Source of the DNA: Alkalibacter rhizosphaerae
Lineage (GTDB): Bacteria; Bacillota; Clostridia; Eubacteriales; Alkalibacteraceae
NCBI RefSeq assembly: GCF_017352215.1
Contig: NZ_CP071444.1
Location: forward strand, 124,001 to 188,000
DNA length: 64,000 nucleotides
Reading direction: 5' to 3'
Part shown: positions 8,225 through 18,933 of the stretch, piece by piece
Layout: every line of letters starts with the position of its first letter
How positions within the stretch are numbered: the stretch's first letter is position 1
Position numbers and translations under genes: made by a program
The notes under the pieces: generated by a model
Database searches by the model: none
Told to the model about the DNA's origin: nothing
The model's input: the letters and a program-made list of their open reading frames with translations, nothing else

Positions 8225-10182
8225 TATGAGGTGGTGCAATCTTCCGTCAATCGGAAAATGCCAAAATCGTGTCCGTTCAAGTAGATGCCGTGAGGGTCCA
8301 GGTTGTTTTCCCGATTTTCCATGGAGATCTTCCCTTCCATGTCGAAGAGTTGCTCGATGCATAGATGTTCGATGGAAATTTCGTATTCTTTGATCAGATG
8401 GTCCGTCAGATTCCTGGTAGTGATCAGCTTGGGATCTTCTCCACTGTTGACGGCAATAAACAGAAAACGGTTGTCTAGTTTTGGATCTCTGATGGTATAA
8501 CCCAATACGTGGCAATTGTCTACCTTCAAATCCATGAATTTCAAATGATTCTTGATGTCCTCCACGCTTCGCAGGCGAAATTCCACATGCCTTCGTCGAA
8601 AGTCGATAAGATCCTTCATAAAATGAAAAAATGCAAGATTTTCCTTTTTTTTGTGCCAGTCCATGGCGTTGATGGAGATGGGGGCATTGTAGCTGTTGCT
8701 GTTTCGCTGCTTGCTGCGAAGAAATTCATTGCCGGCATGGATCAAGGGAACTCCCTGGGCCAAAAACAACAAGGCAAAGGACAATCTGTTTTGCCGATCG
8801 ATAAAGGATTCGGTCCCATGGGGATACACTTTTTTCATTTTGTCGTACAAGATCAGATTGTCGTGGGAATTGATGTAATTGATGCTTTCTTTCGGGCTGG
8901 AGGCAAAACCGATGTGGCCGTCGTCGTAATAGATGGATCCGGCGATCCCGGTCTCCACGCCATGGAGCTTGTCGCAGTCGCCCTGCACAAATCCCCGGCC
9001 TTCTCCATTGCTGTCCCCTTTTACCGCATCCCGGAAATTGTCGTTCAAAAATGCATAAGAAAGGGTCATTTGCTTGCCCTTGGTGGTTCGCTGTGCATCG
9101 GGCAGTACCGACTCTCCACCCATCCAGGGTTCCCCGTAGATGAAAACATCCTCCCGTTTGGAGCGCAGCCGTTCCACCAGAAGATGGACCGTCTCCATGT
9201 CGATGAGGGCCATCAGGTCAAAGCGAAAGCCGTCCATGTTGAAGCTGTCCAACCAATACTCCAGAGATTCAAAGAGGAACCTTCTAGTCATAAACCGCTC
9301 CGATGCCAGCTCGTTGCCCACGCCGGACCCGTCGGACAAGGTCCCGTCGGGCCAGGTCCGATGGTAATATCCTGGGGCCAGCTGCTCGAAATTGCTGGTT
9401 TTTCCACGATAGGTATGATTGTAAACCACATCCATGACAACGGAGAATCCTTCCTTTTGCAGGGTCATGATGAGTATTTTCAATTCATAGATCCGGTTGT
9501 AGTAGGAATTGGGATCGGTGGCATAGGAGCCTTCCGGCACGTTGTAATGCTCGGGATCGTATCCCCAGTTGTAGTTGTCGTCTTCGTAAAAGAGACGGGG
9601 ATCTTCATCCACCGTTAAAAAGTCGTATACGGGCAGCAGGTGGATATGGGTGACACCCAATTCTTTGAGATGGTCCAATCCTGTGGACAATCCGTCACAA
9701 GTGGTCCCTTTTTCCACCATGCCCAAATATTTGCCCCGATGCTCCGCTCCAGAGCTGGCATCCACGGTAAAATCTTTCACATGGACCTCGTAAACGACGG
9801 CATCCAGACAATTAGTGCAAGCGGACCGATGATCGGCCACATGTTCCTTCCATCCAGGAGGATCCATTTTCTCCGGATCCAGAATCACGGATTTGGTGCT
9901 GTTTTCCGTAATCCCCAAGGAATAGGGGTCCGTCACTTCCTTCCCTCCGTCCAAAAGAAAGGTATAGCACTTGCCGATGAAATGTCTTTCCAAACGGCAT
10001 TCAAACACATGGTTCTCATCCCGTATCATGGGGTATGTCCTTCTTCGCACTTGTTTTGGGTGATCGTATAAAGCCAGTTCCACTTGATCACAACCGGGGG
10101 CCCATACCCGAATGACGATACCGTCTTCCGTCACGATGGGGCCCAGTGCTTTTGTGGTGGTCTTGTAATCGATCCAGTTCAT
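8224..10182 (-). CDS. pulA: Type I pullulanase (glycogen/starch debranching enzyme)
   Basis: A 652-residue GH13 enzyme that cleaves alpha-1,6 branches. An N-terminal CBM48-type region (IRVWAPGCDQVELALYD) leads to the pullulanase type I signature YNWGYDP, the region with VVYNHT, the nucleophile block GFRFDLMALID, the acid FIYGEPW and the NSHDN block. No signal peptide is present, so it works in the cytoplasm, fitting glycogen turnover. The ATG at 10182 has AAAGGGA 10 bases upstream, located in the end of glgP; the longer frame to 10203 lacks a site. GlgX is the closest alternative, but YNWGYDP and the length favour pullulanase. Confidence 0.88.
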   Translation of the reverse strand: MNWIDYKTTTKALGPIVTEDGIVIRVWAPGCDQVELALYDHPKQVRRRTYPMIRDENHVFECRLERHFIGKCYTFLLDGGKEVTDPYSLGITENSTKSVILDPEKMDPPGWKEHVADHRSACTNCLDAVVYEVHVKDFTVDASSGAEHRGKYLGMVEKGTTCDGLSTGLDHLKELGVTHIHLLPVYDFLTVDEDPRLFYEDDNYNWGYDPEHYNVPEGSYATDPNSYYNRIYELKILIMTLQKEGFSVVMDVVYNHTYRGKTSNFEQLAPGYYHRTWPDGTLSDGSGVGNELASERFMTRRFLFESLEYWLDSFNMDGFRFDLMALIDMETVHLLVERLRSKREDVFIYGEPWMGGESVLPDAQRTTKGKQMTLSYAFLNDNFRDAVKGDSNGEGRGFVQGDCDKLHGVETGIAGSIYYDDGHIGFASSPKESINYINSHDNLILYDKMKKVYPHGTESFIDRQNRLSFALLFLAQGVPLIHAGNEFLRSKQRNSNSYNAPISINAMDWHKKKENLAFFHFMKDLIDFRRRHVEFRLRSVEDIKNHLKFMDLKVDNCHVLGYTIRDPKLDNRFLFIAVNSGEDPKLITTRNLTDHLIKEYEISIEHLCIEQLFDMEGKISMENRENNLDPHGIYLNGHDFGIFRLTEDCTTS

Positions 10183-10186
10183 AGAG

Positions 10187-12625
10187 TCACCATCCCTTTC
10201 CATCCGTCAGGCTCTTGATGTTCCATATCTCTTTTGCATAGCGCTGGATGGTGTAATCCGAAGAAAAGACGCCGCTGGCCGCCGTATTTCGAAGGGACAT
10301 GGCCGCCCATTGCTTTTCATCCTGGTACAAGTCGTTGATGGTGGCCTGCGCTCTTTTGTAGTCGTTGAAATCTTTAAGGACAAAAAACTTGTCCCCGTAT
10401 TTGACCAACGTGTCGTAAATGGCCCGAAACTCTTCCTGGGATACATGGAATTCGCCGCTGATCAGGCTGTTCACTGTTTCCCGTATGACCTGGTCGCTGT
10501 TGTAGAGGGCAGCCGAATCATAGGATCCAGTTCGGTACAGTTCGTGGATTTCATCTGCCTTCAGGCCGAAGAGGACGATGTTCTCCTCTCCCACCTCATC
10601 CCGGATCTCGATATTGGCTCCATCCAGCGTCGCCAGGGTGATGGCTCCATTCATCATGTACTTCATGTTGCTGGTGCCGGAAGCTTCTTTTGTGGTGGTG
10701 GAGATCTGCTGGCTGACGTCGGCTGCCGGGATCATGTTGGTGGCTACGCTTACATTGTAATTCTTCAGAAAGACCACCTTGATCTTTTCCTTGATGGTCA
10801 GATCGTTGTTGACCGTCTTGGCTACGGTGTTGATCAGCTTGATGATCTCCTTGGCGATATAATACCCTGGTGCCGCTTTACCGGCAAACACGAAAGTCCT
10901 GGGTGTAATGTCCATATTGGGGTTCGCCTTCAAGGTCTTGTACAGATGCATGACGTGGAGGATGTTGAGCAACTGTCGCTTATACTCGTGGATCCGCTTT
11001 GCCTGCATGTCGAAGATGCTGTATGGGTTGACAGTGATGCCAGTGGTATAGTGGATGTATGTGGCCATGGTCACCTTGTTGCGGTGCTTGATCTTGGCGA
11101 TCTCCTCCAGGACTGCAGGATCGTCTTCATAGGCCCTCAATTTGTGCAATTCCCTTGGATTGGTCATGAAGTCGTCTCCGATCAGGTCCCGAACCAGAGA
11201 TGTAAGACCCCGATTGGCACTGAGGAGCCAATGACGATGGATGATCCCGTTGGTCTTGTTGTTGAACCGCTCCGGATAGATCTGATAAAAATGATTCAAT
11301 TCCTTGTCTTTCAAAAGATCGGAATGGAGTTTTGCAACCCCATTGATGCTGTGGGTCCCGACGATGGCTATGTTGACCATGTGTACCGCATTGTTTTTGA
11401 TGATGGACAACTTCTCCAGTTTAGCTGGATCTTGGACGTTGTATTTGGATTTTAAGGCATGGACAAACCGGTGGTTGATCTCTTCCGTGATCTGCCAGAT
11501 CCTGGGCAACAGTTCCCGATAGAGGCCTACATCCCAGGTTTCCATGGCTTCCGCCAGCAGAGTGTGGTTGGTGAAGGCGCAAGTCTTTACCGTGATCCGC
11601 CAGGCATCTTCCCACTCGAAATTATACTCATCCATCAAGATCCGCATCAGTTCCGGTACGGCCATGGCCGGGTGGGTGTCGTTGATGTGGATGGCCACAT
11701 ACTCCGGCAGTTTTGCCAGGGGTCTTTCCAACCGCAAATGGTTTCTTAGAATGTCCTGGATCCCGGAAGAAACCAGGAAGTATTCCTGCTGCAGCCGCAA
11801 CCGCTTGCCATCATATGTGGTGTCATCCGGATATAAGACTTGGGAAATGCTTTTGACCCGGTTGATCTGTTCAAAAGCTCCGCAAACGTTCCCCTTGCCG
11901 AATTCCACCAGGTTCAAATCGTCCTTGCTTTCCGCACCCCACAATCGCAGGGTGTTCACGTTGTCGTTTCGAAATCCCAAAACGGGGATATCATAAGGAA
12001 CGGCATAGACCGTCTGATAATCCACATGTTTGAAGGTGTATTTATTGCCTCCTTTGGGAATGTAGAGGATCCTGCCGCCGAAGCGGACCTCCAGTTTTTC
12101 CTGGTACATTTTTCGTTCCCAGATGTTTCCTTCCACCAGCCAGCTGTCCGGTTTTTCCCGCTGTGCTCCATTGTCGATGACTTGCTGGAACAGCCCCTTT
12201 TCATAGCGAATCCCATATCCATGCCCAGGCATGGCCAAGGAACTGAGGGAATCCAAAAAGGCCACAGCCAGTCTACCAAGACCTCCGTTGCCCAGGCCCG
12301 GTTCATGTTCCGCATCCAGCAAATCTGCCATGCAGACGCCCCGTTCTTCAAAATATTCCTCTGCAATATCATAGACATCCAAATATTCCAGATTTTTTCG
12401 TAAAAATTTTCCGGTCAAAAATTCCATGGAAAAATAATAGACTGCTTTTTCTCCACTTTCCTCCTGCTTTCTCCTGGTGGCATGCCACCGTTTTCCGCTG
12501 AAGATCTTCACCAGGGCGCAAAGGGCCGTATATTTTTCCTGGATCGTGCTTTCCTCAAAATCGTCTCCAAAAATGGAGTACAACATCTTTTCATATTCTG
12601 TCACAAAAACATCTTTAGTCAGCAT
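10187..12625 (-). CDS. glgP: Glycogen/starch phosphorylase
   Basis: An 812-residue GT35 enzyme that releases glucose 1-phosphate from glycogen ends. The pyridoxal phosphate motif EASGTSNMKYMMNGA with its Lys is near the C-terminus, and the family blocks GNGGLGRLA, IHINDTHPAMAVPELMR and NGIIHRHWL are all present. Length is normal. GAGGTG precedes the ATG. It is the fifth gene of the glg operon, 10 bases after glgA, and overlaps the region of the pulA ribosome site. It is the breakdown counterpart to the synthesis genes upstream. Confidence 0.96.
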   Translation of the reverse strand: MLTKDVFVTEYEKMLYSIFGDDFEESTIQEKYTALCALVKIFSGKRWHATRRKQEESGEKAVYYFSMEFLTGKFLRKNLEYLDVYDIAEEYFEERGVCMADLLDAEHEPGLGNGGLGRLAVAFLDSLSSLAMPGHGYGIRYEKGLFQQVIDNGAQREKPDSWLVEGNIWERKMYQEKLEVRFGGRILYIPKGGNKYTFKHVDYQTVYAVPYDIPVLGFRNDNVNTLRLWGAESKDDLNLVEFGKGNVCGAFEQINRVKSISQVLYPDDTTYDGKRLRLQQEYFLVSSGIQDILRNHLRLERPLAKLPEYVAIHINDTHPAMAVPELMRILMDEYNFEWEDAWRITVKTCAFTNHTLLAEAMETWDVGLYRELLPRIWQITEEINHRFVHALKSKYNVQDPAKLEKLSIIKNNAVHMVNIAIVGTHSINGVAKLHSDLLKDKELNHFYQIYPERFNNKTNGIIHRHWLLSANRGLTSLVRDLIGDDFMTNPRELHKLRAYEDDPAVLEEIAKIKHRNKVTMATYIHYTTGITVNPYSIFDMQAKRIHEYKRQLLNILHVMHLYKTLKANPNMDITPRTFVFAGKAAPGYYIAKEIIKLINTVAKTVNNDLTIKEKIKVVFLKNYNVSVATNMIPAADVSQQISTTTKEASGTSNMKYMMNGAITLATLDGANIEIRDEVGEENIVLFGLKADEIHELYRTGSYDSAALYNSDQVIRETVNSLISGEFHVSQEEFRAIYDTLVKYGDKFFVLKDFNDYKRAQATINDLYQDEKQWAAMSLRNTAASGVFSSDYTIQRYAKEIWNIKSLTDGKGW

Positions 12626-12635
12626 TCTTCCACCT

Positions 12636-14072
12636 CTATTTTTTCATCAGATTGCCGTACAACTTTCGATATTTTGCCGAAGAGGCATTCCAGTCGTTTT
12701 TTGACTTCATGGCTCTTCGGATCAGTTCTTTCCATGCATCTTTGTCGTTGTACGTGCTGAGTGCATGTTTAATGGTAAATAGCATATCATGTGCATTATA
12801 ATCGGTAAAGGAAAATCCGTTGCCTGTTTGCTTCTCCCGATCGTAAGGCTCCACCGTATCCCGCAATCCGCCGATGCTCCGCACGATGGGTATGGTACCG
12901 TAACGCAGGGAGATCAACTGGCTGATCCCGCAAGGTTCAAACTTGGAAGGCATTAAAAACATATCGCTGCCTGCATAGATCTGGTGGGCCTCCCCTTCGG
13001 AGAAGTGGATATTGGCCCGAACTTTTTCCGGATAGCGGTGTGCAAAGTAACGGAACATGTCTTCGTATTCCTTGTCTCCTGTTCCCAGGACGACGAACTG
13101 GATGTCCTCCTGGATCAGTTCTTCAAAAATGTGGGCCACCAGGTCCAAGCCCTTCATGTCTACCAGGCGGCTGACCATGCCGATCATGGGAATGTCCCCT
13201 TCTGTAGGTAGTCCCCAACGGTTTTGCAGCCAGGCCTTGTTCTCCCGTTTTCTGGTGTGGACGCTGCGCAGGTCATAGTTGCTGTATAAGTGGGGATCTT
13301 TGGAGGGGCTGAATTCCTCGTAGTCGATGCCGTTGACGATACCGTGGAGTTTGTCCTGGTGCTTTCGAAGGATCCCATCCAGCTGTTCGCCGAAATACGG
13401 ATCCAATATCTCGGTGGCGTAGCTTTCCGAGACCGTGGTCACTGCATCGCTGTAGACGATGCCCCCTTTCATAAAATTGATCTGGTTGTAGAAACGGATC
13501 CCGTCTTCGTGGAAATAGCGGATGTCGATCCCCATGACGTCTCCCATCATGTCTGCATCGAAAACGCCCTGGTATTTCAGGTTGTGGATGGTGAAAACCG
13601 TCTTCATGTTTTTATAGTCTTCATCCCCGATGGCAAAGTCGGCCACATACAGGTTCATCAACGCTGTATGCCAGTCATTGGCGTGGATGACATCCGGTTT
13701 GAAATCCACATGCTTGCACAAGAGGACAGCCGCTTTGGAAAACCAGCTGAATCGTTCTCCATCGTCAAAAAAACCGTAGATGCCGTCCCGGTTGAAATAA
13801 TATTCATTGTCCAAAAAATAATGAAGGACACCATTGTGTTCCAGGGAAAAAACGCCGACGTACTGGTTGCGCCAGCCCAAGTCCACAGTATACTCCGTCA
13901 CTTTCTCCAAAAGATCTCCGTATTTTTCTTTGATGCTTTTATACAAGGGAAGCACCACCCGCACCTGGGTAGTGCCCTTGTTCAGCGCCGCCGGCAAAGA
14001 ACCGGCCACGTCGGCCAGTCCTCCTGTTTTTATGAATGGGACCACTTCTGCGGCTGCAAATAAAATATTCAT
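12636..14072 (-). CDS. glgA: Glycogen synthase (ADP-glucose type)
   Basis: A 478-residue GT5 enzyme that adds glucosyl units from ADP-glucose to glycogen. The N-terminal ADP-glucose block KTGGLADVAGSLP is clear, and the C-terminal catalytic region has PSKFEPCGISQL with the conserved Glu. AAGGAGG lies before the ATG, which overlaps the glgD stop by four bases (ATGA), indicating coupled translation. Length and order within the operon are standard for Clostridia. Confidence 0.96.
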   Translation of the reverse strand: MNILFAAAEVVPFIKTGGLADVAGSLPAALNKGTTQVRVVLPLYKSIKEKYGDLLEKVTEYTVDLGWRNQYVGVFSLEHNGVLHYFLDNEYYFNRDGIYGFFDDGERFSWFSKAAVLLCKHVDFKPDVIHANDWHTALMNLYVADFAIGDEDYKNMKTVFTIHNLKYQGVFDADMMGDVMGIDIRYFHEDGIRFYNQINFMKGGIVYSDAVTTVSESYATEILDPYFGEQLDGILRKHQDKLHGIVNGIDYEEFSPSKDPHLYSNYDLRSVHTRKRENKAWLQNRWGLPTEGDIPMIGMVSRLVDMKGLDLVAHIFEELIQEDIQFVVLGTGDKEYEDMFRYFAHRYPEKVRANIHFSEGEAHQIYAGSDMFLMPSKFEPCGISQLISLRYGTIPIVRSIGGLRDTVEPYDREKQTGNGFSFTDYNAHDMLFTIKHALSTYNDKDAWKELIRRAMKSKNDWNASSAKYRKLYGNLMKK

Positions 14073-15202
14073 CGTTGCGCCTCCTTGCTGATGACCATGT
14101 CTTTTTCCACAACATAAGGCACCGTATGGTTTCCGATGATCTCCACCCCGTCTTCCACGGTGACGTATTTGTCCAGGATGGCGTTGACGATGACGGCATT
14201 CTCTCCAATGACCGTCTTTTGCATGATGACGGAATTTTTGACAATGGCGTTTTTCCCGATTTTTACGCCCCGGAACAAGATGGAATTTTGGACACTGCCA
14301 TCCAGGGTACAGCCGTTGGCGATCAAAGAGTTTTTCACGACGGCGTTCTCCTTGTAGAAGGTGGATGGCTCGTCCTGATTTTTGGTATAGACGATGCCGT
14401 ATTTGAAGAACATTTCGTTGTAGATCTCCGGCTCCAACAAGTTCATGTTGGCGTCAAAATAATTCTTTACATTTCGTATGCTTTCGATATGGCCTACATG
14501 TTCGAAACAGTTGAATTTGTATTTGTTGATCCCTCGTAGAAGGGCATCCCTCAAATAACGGGCATTCCCCTCTTCAATGGCTTCCCGGACCAGTTGCCGG
14601 TATACCTCTTTTTTGATGAACAGGCTTCCTACATACAAGTCGAACTCTTCTTCCGTACCCAGGTTGGCTCCCACGCTTTTCACACACCCGTTGTCGTCCT
14701 TTTTGATTTTTTCACAGTTGATGAATTTCCCGTTGGGATCTTTTACCCGTTTGCAGATCAAGGTGACATCTGCATCCGTCTCCTTGAAATGTTTGTAGGC
14801 TCGCTCCATGTCGATTTTCACCAGCATGTTGGTGTTGCTGAGAAAAATATTGTCTTCCGTACTTCGGGCAAAAAATTCGTCATTGTTGAAGAATTGCTGC
14901 AAGTCACCATACCCACCGTTTTTTTCCTCATCAAAAAGGGGCGGGAAAATAAACAGTCCTTTGAATCGCCGGTTCAAGTCCCAGGGCTTTCCACTGCCCA
15001 TGTGGTCCATGACACTTCGGATCTTGGTGCCTGTAAAGACACCGATGTTGTTGATGTCGTGATCCACCATGTTGGACAGGAAAAAATCCGCCAACCGGTA
15101 TCGACCGCCAAAGGGCAGCATGGCCATGGGCCTGCTTTTGCATAACTTTCCGAAATTTTCTTCAATATTGTTGAAGTCGATGATCCCCATGCAATTATCC
15201 AT
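14069..15202 (-). CDS. glgD: Glucose-1-phosphate adenylyltransferase subunit GlgD
   Basis: A 377-residue homologue of GlgC that lacks the GGxGTRL nucleotide motif at its N-terminus, which starts instead with GIIDFNNIEENFGKL. It keeps PFGGRYRLADFFLSN and the C-terminal left-handed beta-helix repeats. In Bacillota GlgD forms a mixed complex with GlgC and mainly adjusts its activity. It lies 14 bases after glgC and overlaps glgA. The ribosome site is a run of G just upstream of the ATG at 15202. Confidence 0.95.
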   Translation of the reverse strand: MDNCMGIIDFNNIEENFGKLCKSRPMAMLPFGGRYRLADFFLSNMVDHDINNIGVFTGTKIRSVMDHMGSGKPWDLNRRFKGLFIFPPLFDEEKNGGYGDLQQFFNNDEFFARSTEDNIFLSNTNMLVKIDMERAYKHFKETDADVTLICKRVKDPNGKFINCEKIKKDDNGCVKSVGANLGTEEEFDLYVGSLFIKKEVYRQLVREAIEEGNARYLRDALLRGINKYKFNCFEHVGHIESIRNVKNYFDANMNLLEPEIYNEMFFKYGIVYTKNQDEPSTFYKENAVVKNSLIANGCTLDGSVQNSILFRGVKIGKNAIVKNSVIMQKTVIGENAVIVNAILDKYVTVEDGVEIIGNHTVPYVVEKDMVISKEAQR

Positions 15203-15216
15203 TTTTGTCCCCCCTA

Positions 15217-16353
15217 TTATTCTTCAATGATGGTGTCTTCTGATACCAGGAAAACCTTGCCATTGTCTTTGTCTCCAATAACCTGGCCCTTTTTCACCGT
15301 GACCCCTTCCATGACCACGGCGTTGTAGACTCGTGCACCTTCTTCGATGGTGGCGTTGGACAGGACCACGCTGTTGTGAACGTAGGCATCCTGTTTCACC
15401 CGAACTTCACTGAACAATACGCATCGGTCCAGGTGACCTTCTACGATGCATCCTTCGTTGATCAGAGAGTTGTACACTTCTGCCGTGTCGGAAACAAACT
15501 GGGGCGGCAAGTTTTTGTTTTTTGTAAAGATCCGCCAGCTCCGATCATACACATTCAGGGTATCGTCTTCGGAGAGCAGGTCCATGTTTGCTTCCCAGTA
15601 ACTTTTTATCGTTCCTACGTCTTTCCAATATCCTTCGAAGGTGTAGGCCACCATCTTTTTGCCGTCTTGCAGCATGGTCGGGATGATGTCTTTTCCGAAG
15701 TCGTTGCTGGAATCGGGATTTTTGATGTCCTCGATCAGATATTCGCGGAGTACCGGCCAGTCAAAAATATAGATCCCCATGGAAGCAAGATTGCTTTTTG
15801 GTTTTTCCGGTTTTTCTGCAAACTCCACGATCTGTCCTTCTTCATCGGTGGCCATGATGCCGAAACGGGATGCTTCCTCCCAGGGCACTTCAATGACAGA
15901 TATGGTGGCCTGGGCATTTTTCTCCTTGTGGAACTCCAGCATCTTCTTGTAATCCATTTTGTAGATGTGGTCGCCGGACAAGATCAACACGTAATTGGGA
16001 TCCACATGATCGATAAAGCTGATGTTCTCGTAAATGGCATTGGCCGTCCCCTGGTACCATCTGCCTCCAGCTTCATTGGTATAGGGAGACAAGATCCGAA
16101 GGCCTCCCGTGTTTCGGTCAAAATCCCAATGGGATCCGATCCCGATATGTTCATTGAGCTGGAAGGGCTTGTACTGGGTCAGGATCCCTATGTCTGTAAT
16201 GCCCGAATTGGCGGCATTGCTCAAAGGAAAATCGATGATGCGGTACTTCCCGCCAAAGGGCACGGCAGGTTTTGCAATGTCCTTTGTCAAGGTGCGAAGC
16301 CTGGTTCCCTGGCCGCCTGCCAGGAGCATGGCCAATACTTTTTCTCTCTTCAT
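15217..16353 (-). CDS. glgC: Glucose-1-phosphate adenylyltransferase
   Basis: A 378-residue enzyme making ADP-glucose from glucose 1-phosphate and ATP, the committed step of glycogen synthesis. The catalytic [17 protein letters not shown] motif is intact, as are [14 protein letters not shown], the [10 protein letters not shown] block and the C-terminal hexapeptide repeats. The start has GGAGGG upstream, and the ATG is one base after the glgB stop. Together with GlgD it forms the usual clostridial heteromer. Confidence 0.97.
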   Translation of the reverse strand: MKREKVLAMLLAGGQGTRLRTLTKDIAKPAVPFGGKYRIIDFPLSNAANSGITDIGILTQYKPFQLNEHIGIGSHWDFDRNTGGLRILSPYTNEAGGRWYQGTANAIYENISFIDHVDPNYVLILSGDHIYKMDYKKMLEFHKEKNAQATISVIEVPWEEASRFGIMATDEEGQIVEFAEKPEKPKSNLASMGIYIFDWPVLREYLIEDIKNPDSSNDFGKDIIPTMLQDGKKMVAYTFEGYWKDVGTIKSYWEANMDLLSEDDTLNVYDRSWRIFTKNKNLPPQFVSDTAEVYNSLINEGCIVEGHLDRCVLFSEVRVKQDAYVHNSVVLSNATIEEGARVYNAVVMEGVTVKKGQVIGDKDNGKVFLVSEDTIIEE

Positions 16354-16354
16354 G

Positions 16355-18280
16355 TTATTGCCCTCCTTTTTTTCCGCGTGTCGTTTGGTTCGGTGAATTT
16401 TTTAGAACGACCCCTCCCAGGGCCGGTATGTCCACGGTTATGGAATACGGTCGATGGTGATGACCTTGCTTTCGGGTCCTGGCGGACTTGGGCCGGAGGG
16501 TGTTTCCACCATACCGGATCCGGTCCGAATGGAACACGGTCTTGTAGGATCCCGGTTCCATCACCCCGATGGGATAATCCGTTCTGGCTACAGGGGTGAA
16601 GTTCAAGGCAATGAGCAGGCGATCCCCCCGCCTGTCCACCCGTTCGTAGATCAGAATGCTCTCCTGATGATTTTCATGCTCCACCCAGTCAAAGCCGTCG
16701 AAACTTTCATCCAGTTCGTACAGGGGTTTCTCTTCCTTGTAAAACTTGTTGAGTTCGCTGACGTAGGTGAGCATTTTCCCGTGAAGTTCATAGTCCAGTA
16801 AAAACCAGTCCAGTTCCTGCCATTCGTTCCATTCGATGAATTGGGCAAACTCCCCTCCCATGAATAGAAGCTTTTTGCCGGGATGGGTAAACATGTATAA
16901 GTACAACAGTCGAAGGTTGGCAAATTTTTGTTCGTATTCCCCGGGCATCTTGTCCAAGAGAGACCTTTTCCCATGGGCCACTTCGTCGTGGCTCAGGGGC
17001 AGTACGAAATTCTCGGAGAAGGCGTAGGTGATGGAAAAGGTCAGGGCATGCTGTTTTCCTTTTCGATATAGAGGATCCGTCTCCATGTAATCCAGGATGT
17101 CGTTCATCCAGCCCATGTTCCACTTGAAGTTGAAACCCAGTCCTCCCTGGTCCACCGGCCCGGTGACCAGTGGCCATGCGGTGGATTCCTCGGCAATCAT
17201 CATGGTGCCGGGAAAATGTTCAAAAACCACCTTGTTCAGTTTTCGAATAAACTCGATGGCTTCGAAATTTTCAAAACCTCCTTGTTCGTTTTTCAGATCC
17301 GCACCGGCAAAATTCAAATAGAGCATATAGGCCACTGCATCGATGCGCAGCCCGTCAATATGAAAGTATTCATGCCAGTACATGGCGTTGGAAATGAGAA
17401 AACTGAGAACTTCCGGTTTGGAAAAATCGAAGTTGGAGGTGCCCCACTGGATGTTGTCAGCCCTGCGGTTGTCCACGGATTCAAAACAGGCGGTCCCGTC
17501 AAACATGCGAAGGCCGTGGTCGTCCCGGCAGAAATGGGCCGGGGCCCAGTCCAAAATGACGCCGAACCCGTTTTGGTGAAGAAGGTCCACAAAGGCCATG
17601 AAATCCTTCGGTGTCCCATATCGGCTGGTGGGTGCATAATATCCGGTGGTCTGATACCCCCAGGATCCGTCGAAAGGATGTTCCATCACCGGCATCAGTT
17701 CCACATGGGTAAAGCCGGTCTTTTTCAGATAGACCACCAGTTCTTTTGCGATCTGGCTGTAGGAGAGCTGGCTCTCGTCCCTCCCCTTCTTCCAGGATAG
17801 AAGATTCATTTCATAAATGGAAATGGGGCGATCATAGGGTCGGGTCTTGTTTCGGTTTTTGATCCAGTTTCGGTCTTTCCATCGGTACTTGGTAATGTCG
17901 AAAAATTTGGATGCCGTCCCCGGACGTTCCTCGCTGTGAAAACCATAAGGGTCTGCTTTCATTCCTACAGAACCGTCCTGGCCGATGATCCGGTACTTGT
18001 ACTTGTCGAAGGTTTCAACACCGCTGATGCAGATCTCCCAAAGGCCGCTGTTGTGGATCCGCTCCATGGGCAGGGAGTCTTCCTGCCAGTCGTTGAAATC
18101 GCCTACGACAAAAACTGCTTGAGCCCTGGGGGCCCAAACGACGAATCGGGTGGCTTTTTCATAAGGATGTGCTCCGAGAAATTCGTAGCTTCGATAAAAC
18201 GTACCTTCATGAAACAGATGGGCGTCAAAAGAACCCTTGTTGGAATAGTAGTAAGGGGGATTTGCCTTTTCGTTTGCCAT
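16355..18280 (-). CDS. glgB: 1,4-alpha-glucan branching enzyme
   Basis: A 641-residue GH13 enzyme that introduces alpha-1,6 branches. A CBM48-type region at residues ~20-120 ([16 protein letters not shown]) precedes the catalytic barrel, with [21 protein letters not shown] (nucleophile) and [10 protein letters not shown] (acid), then [16 protein letters not shown] precedes the ATG. The end has a basic tail (TTRGKKGGQ). It is the first gene of the glg operon and follows a good sigma-A promoter. Products of this gene are the substrate for PulA at the other end of the operon. Confidence 0.96.
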   Translation of the reverse strand: MANEKANPPYYYSNKGSFDAHLFHEGTFYRSYEFLGAHPYEKATRFVVWAPRAQAVFVVGDFNDWQEDSLPMERIHNSGLWEICISGVETFDKYKYRIIGQDGSVGMKADPYGFHSEERPGTASKFFDITKYRWKDRNWIKNRNKTRPYDRPISIYEMNLLSWKKGRDESQLSYSQIAKELVVYLKKTGFTHVELMPVMEHPFDGSWGYQTTGYYAPTSRYGTPKDFMAFVDLLHQNGFGVILDWAPAHFCRDDHGLRMFDGTACFESVDNRRADNIQWGTSNFDFSKPEVLSFLISNAMYWHEYFHIDGLRIDAVAYMLYLNFAGADLKNEQGGFENFEAIEFIRKLNKVVFEHFPGTMMIAEESTAWPLVTGPVDQGGLGFNFKWNMGWMNDILDYMETDPLYRKGKQHALTFSITYAFSENFVLPLSHDEVAHGKRSLLDKMPGEYEQKFANLRLLYLYMFTHPGKKLLFMGGEFAQFIEWNEWQELDWFLLDYELHGKMLTYVSELNKFYKEEKPLYELDESFDGFDWVEHENHQESILIYERVDRRGDRLLIALNFTPVARTDYPIGVMEPGSYKTVFHSDRIRYGGNTLRPKSARTRKQGHHHRPYSITVDIPALGGVVLKNSPNQTTRGKKGGQ

Positions 18281-18315
18281 GGAAAACCTCCTGTGGAAAC
18301 ATTTGTATTACTGGT

Positions 18316-18345
18316 ATTATACCCTTCTAACTTTTTCTAAACCAA
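18316..18345 (-). promoter_or_regulatory. Promoter of the glg operon
   Basis: On the minus strand TTGGTT (18345-18340) and a perfect TATAAT (18321-18316) are 18 bases apart. The glgB ATG lies about 36 bases after the -10. This is the only strong promoter seen for the six-gene operon. Confidence 0.65.
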
Positions 18346-18368
18346 TTATATGCTCCAACAACTGGGTA

Positions 18369-18401
18369 CAAAAAGACCCCAAGCATTCCTGCCTGAGGTC
18401 T
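18369..18401 (-). terminator. Terminator after the aroD-aroK-efp group
   Basis: A 12-bp stem (18390-18401 pairing with 18374-18385, two G-U pairs) has a four-base GGAA loop and is followed on the minus strand by five T. It lies just after the acidic Cys-rich protein gene and insulates the glg promoter. Confidence 0.85.
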
Positions 18402-18412
18402 TTGATGTTTTC

Positions 18413-18874
18413 TTATTCTGTTTCGTCTTCTTCCGAATCGCTGTGACAGTCACAGTCTTCGTCGTCGCATTCGCACATCAGGTCCATAATGTCCAAAACG
18501 TAACCGCATTCGGGACATTCCAGTTGGAAATCTTCATCTTCCATGTCGTCGAAATCGGTGATGAATTCCGCTCCGCAATTGGGGCATTCCACTTCGAAGA
18601 TGTCGTCTTCGTCGAAATCGTCCTCATCATCGTCGTCATCCAGCATTTCCAGGTCGTAGAGTTCGTCTTCCACTTCCATGAGATCTTCATCGATCAGTTC
18701 CACATAATCTTCCAGATCGTCGTAGGCTTCATCCAGCCCTTCTACCGCGTCGGTCAAATCTCCTAAAATCTCGATGATCTTCAGAAACAATTTGCCTTCT
18801 TTTGTGGTCTCGTCGATTTCCATTCCATCGCACAATCCCTTGACATAAGACACTTTTTCTTTAATGTAGTCCAT
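18413..18874 (-). CDS. Acidic Cys-rich protein with a CD1247-type N-terminal domain
   Basis: A 153-residue protein starting MDYIKEKVSYVKGL. A helical N-terminal region of ~80 residues (CD1247-type domain in Clostridia, by memory) is followed by a strongly acidic stretch and two Cys pairs, ECPNCGAEF and ECPECGYVL, which should form a zinc ribbon. A further Cys-rich acidic tail follows (CECDDEDCDC). Its function is unknown; a metal-binding or transcription-related role is possible. AAAGGAGG lies eight bases before the ATG at 18874 (another ATG is at 18877). It follows efp and ends at a clear terminator. Confidence 0.75.
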   Translation of the reverse strand: MDYIKEKVSYVKGLCDGMEIDETTKEGKLFLKIIEILGDLTDAVEGLDEAYDDLEDYVELIDEDLMEVEDELYDLEMLDDDDDEDDFDEDDIFEVECPNCGAEFITDFDDMEDEDFQLECPECGYVLDIMDLMCECDDEDCDCHSDSEEDETE

Positions 18875-18933
18875 CATGCAAACCTCCTTTTGTTCATTAT
18901 AACCCAACCTGGATCATATTGCATTACTTTGCA

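Noticed and set aside
8224-10182. GlgX-type debranching enzyme
   Set aside because: The YNWGYDP motif and overall layout fit type I pullulanase better, although the role in glycogen breakdown would be similar.
15376-16599. Long open frame (407 codons) antisense to glgC and glgB
   Set aside because: Same reason: a shadow of strongly biased codons in real genes.
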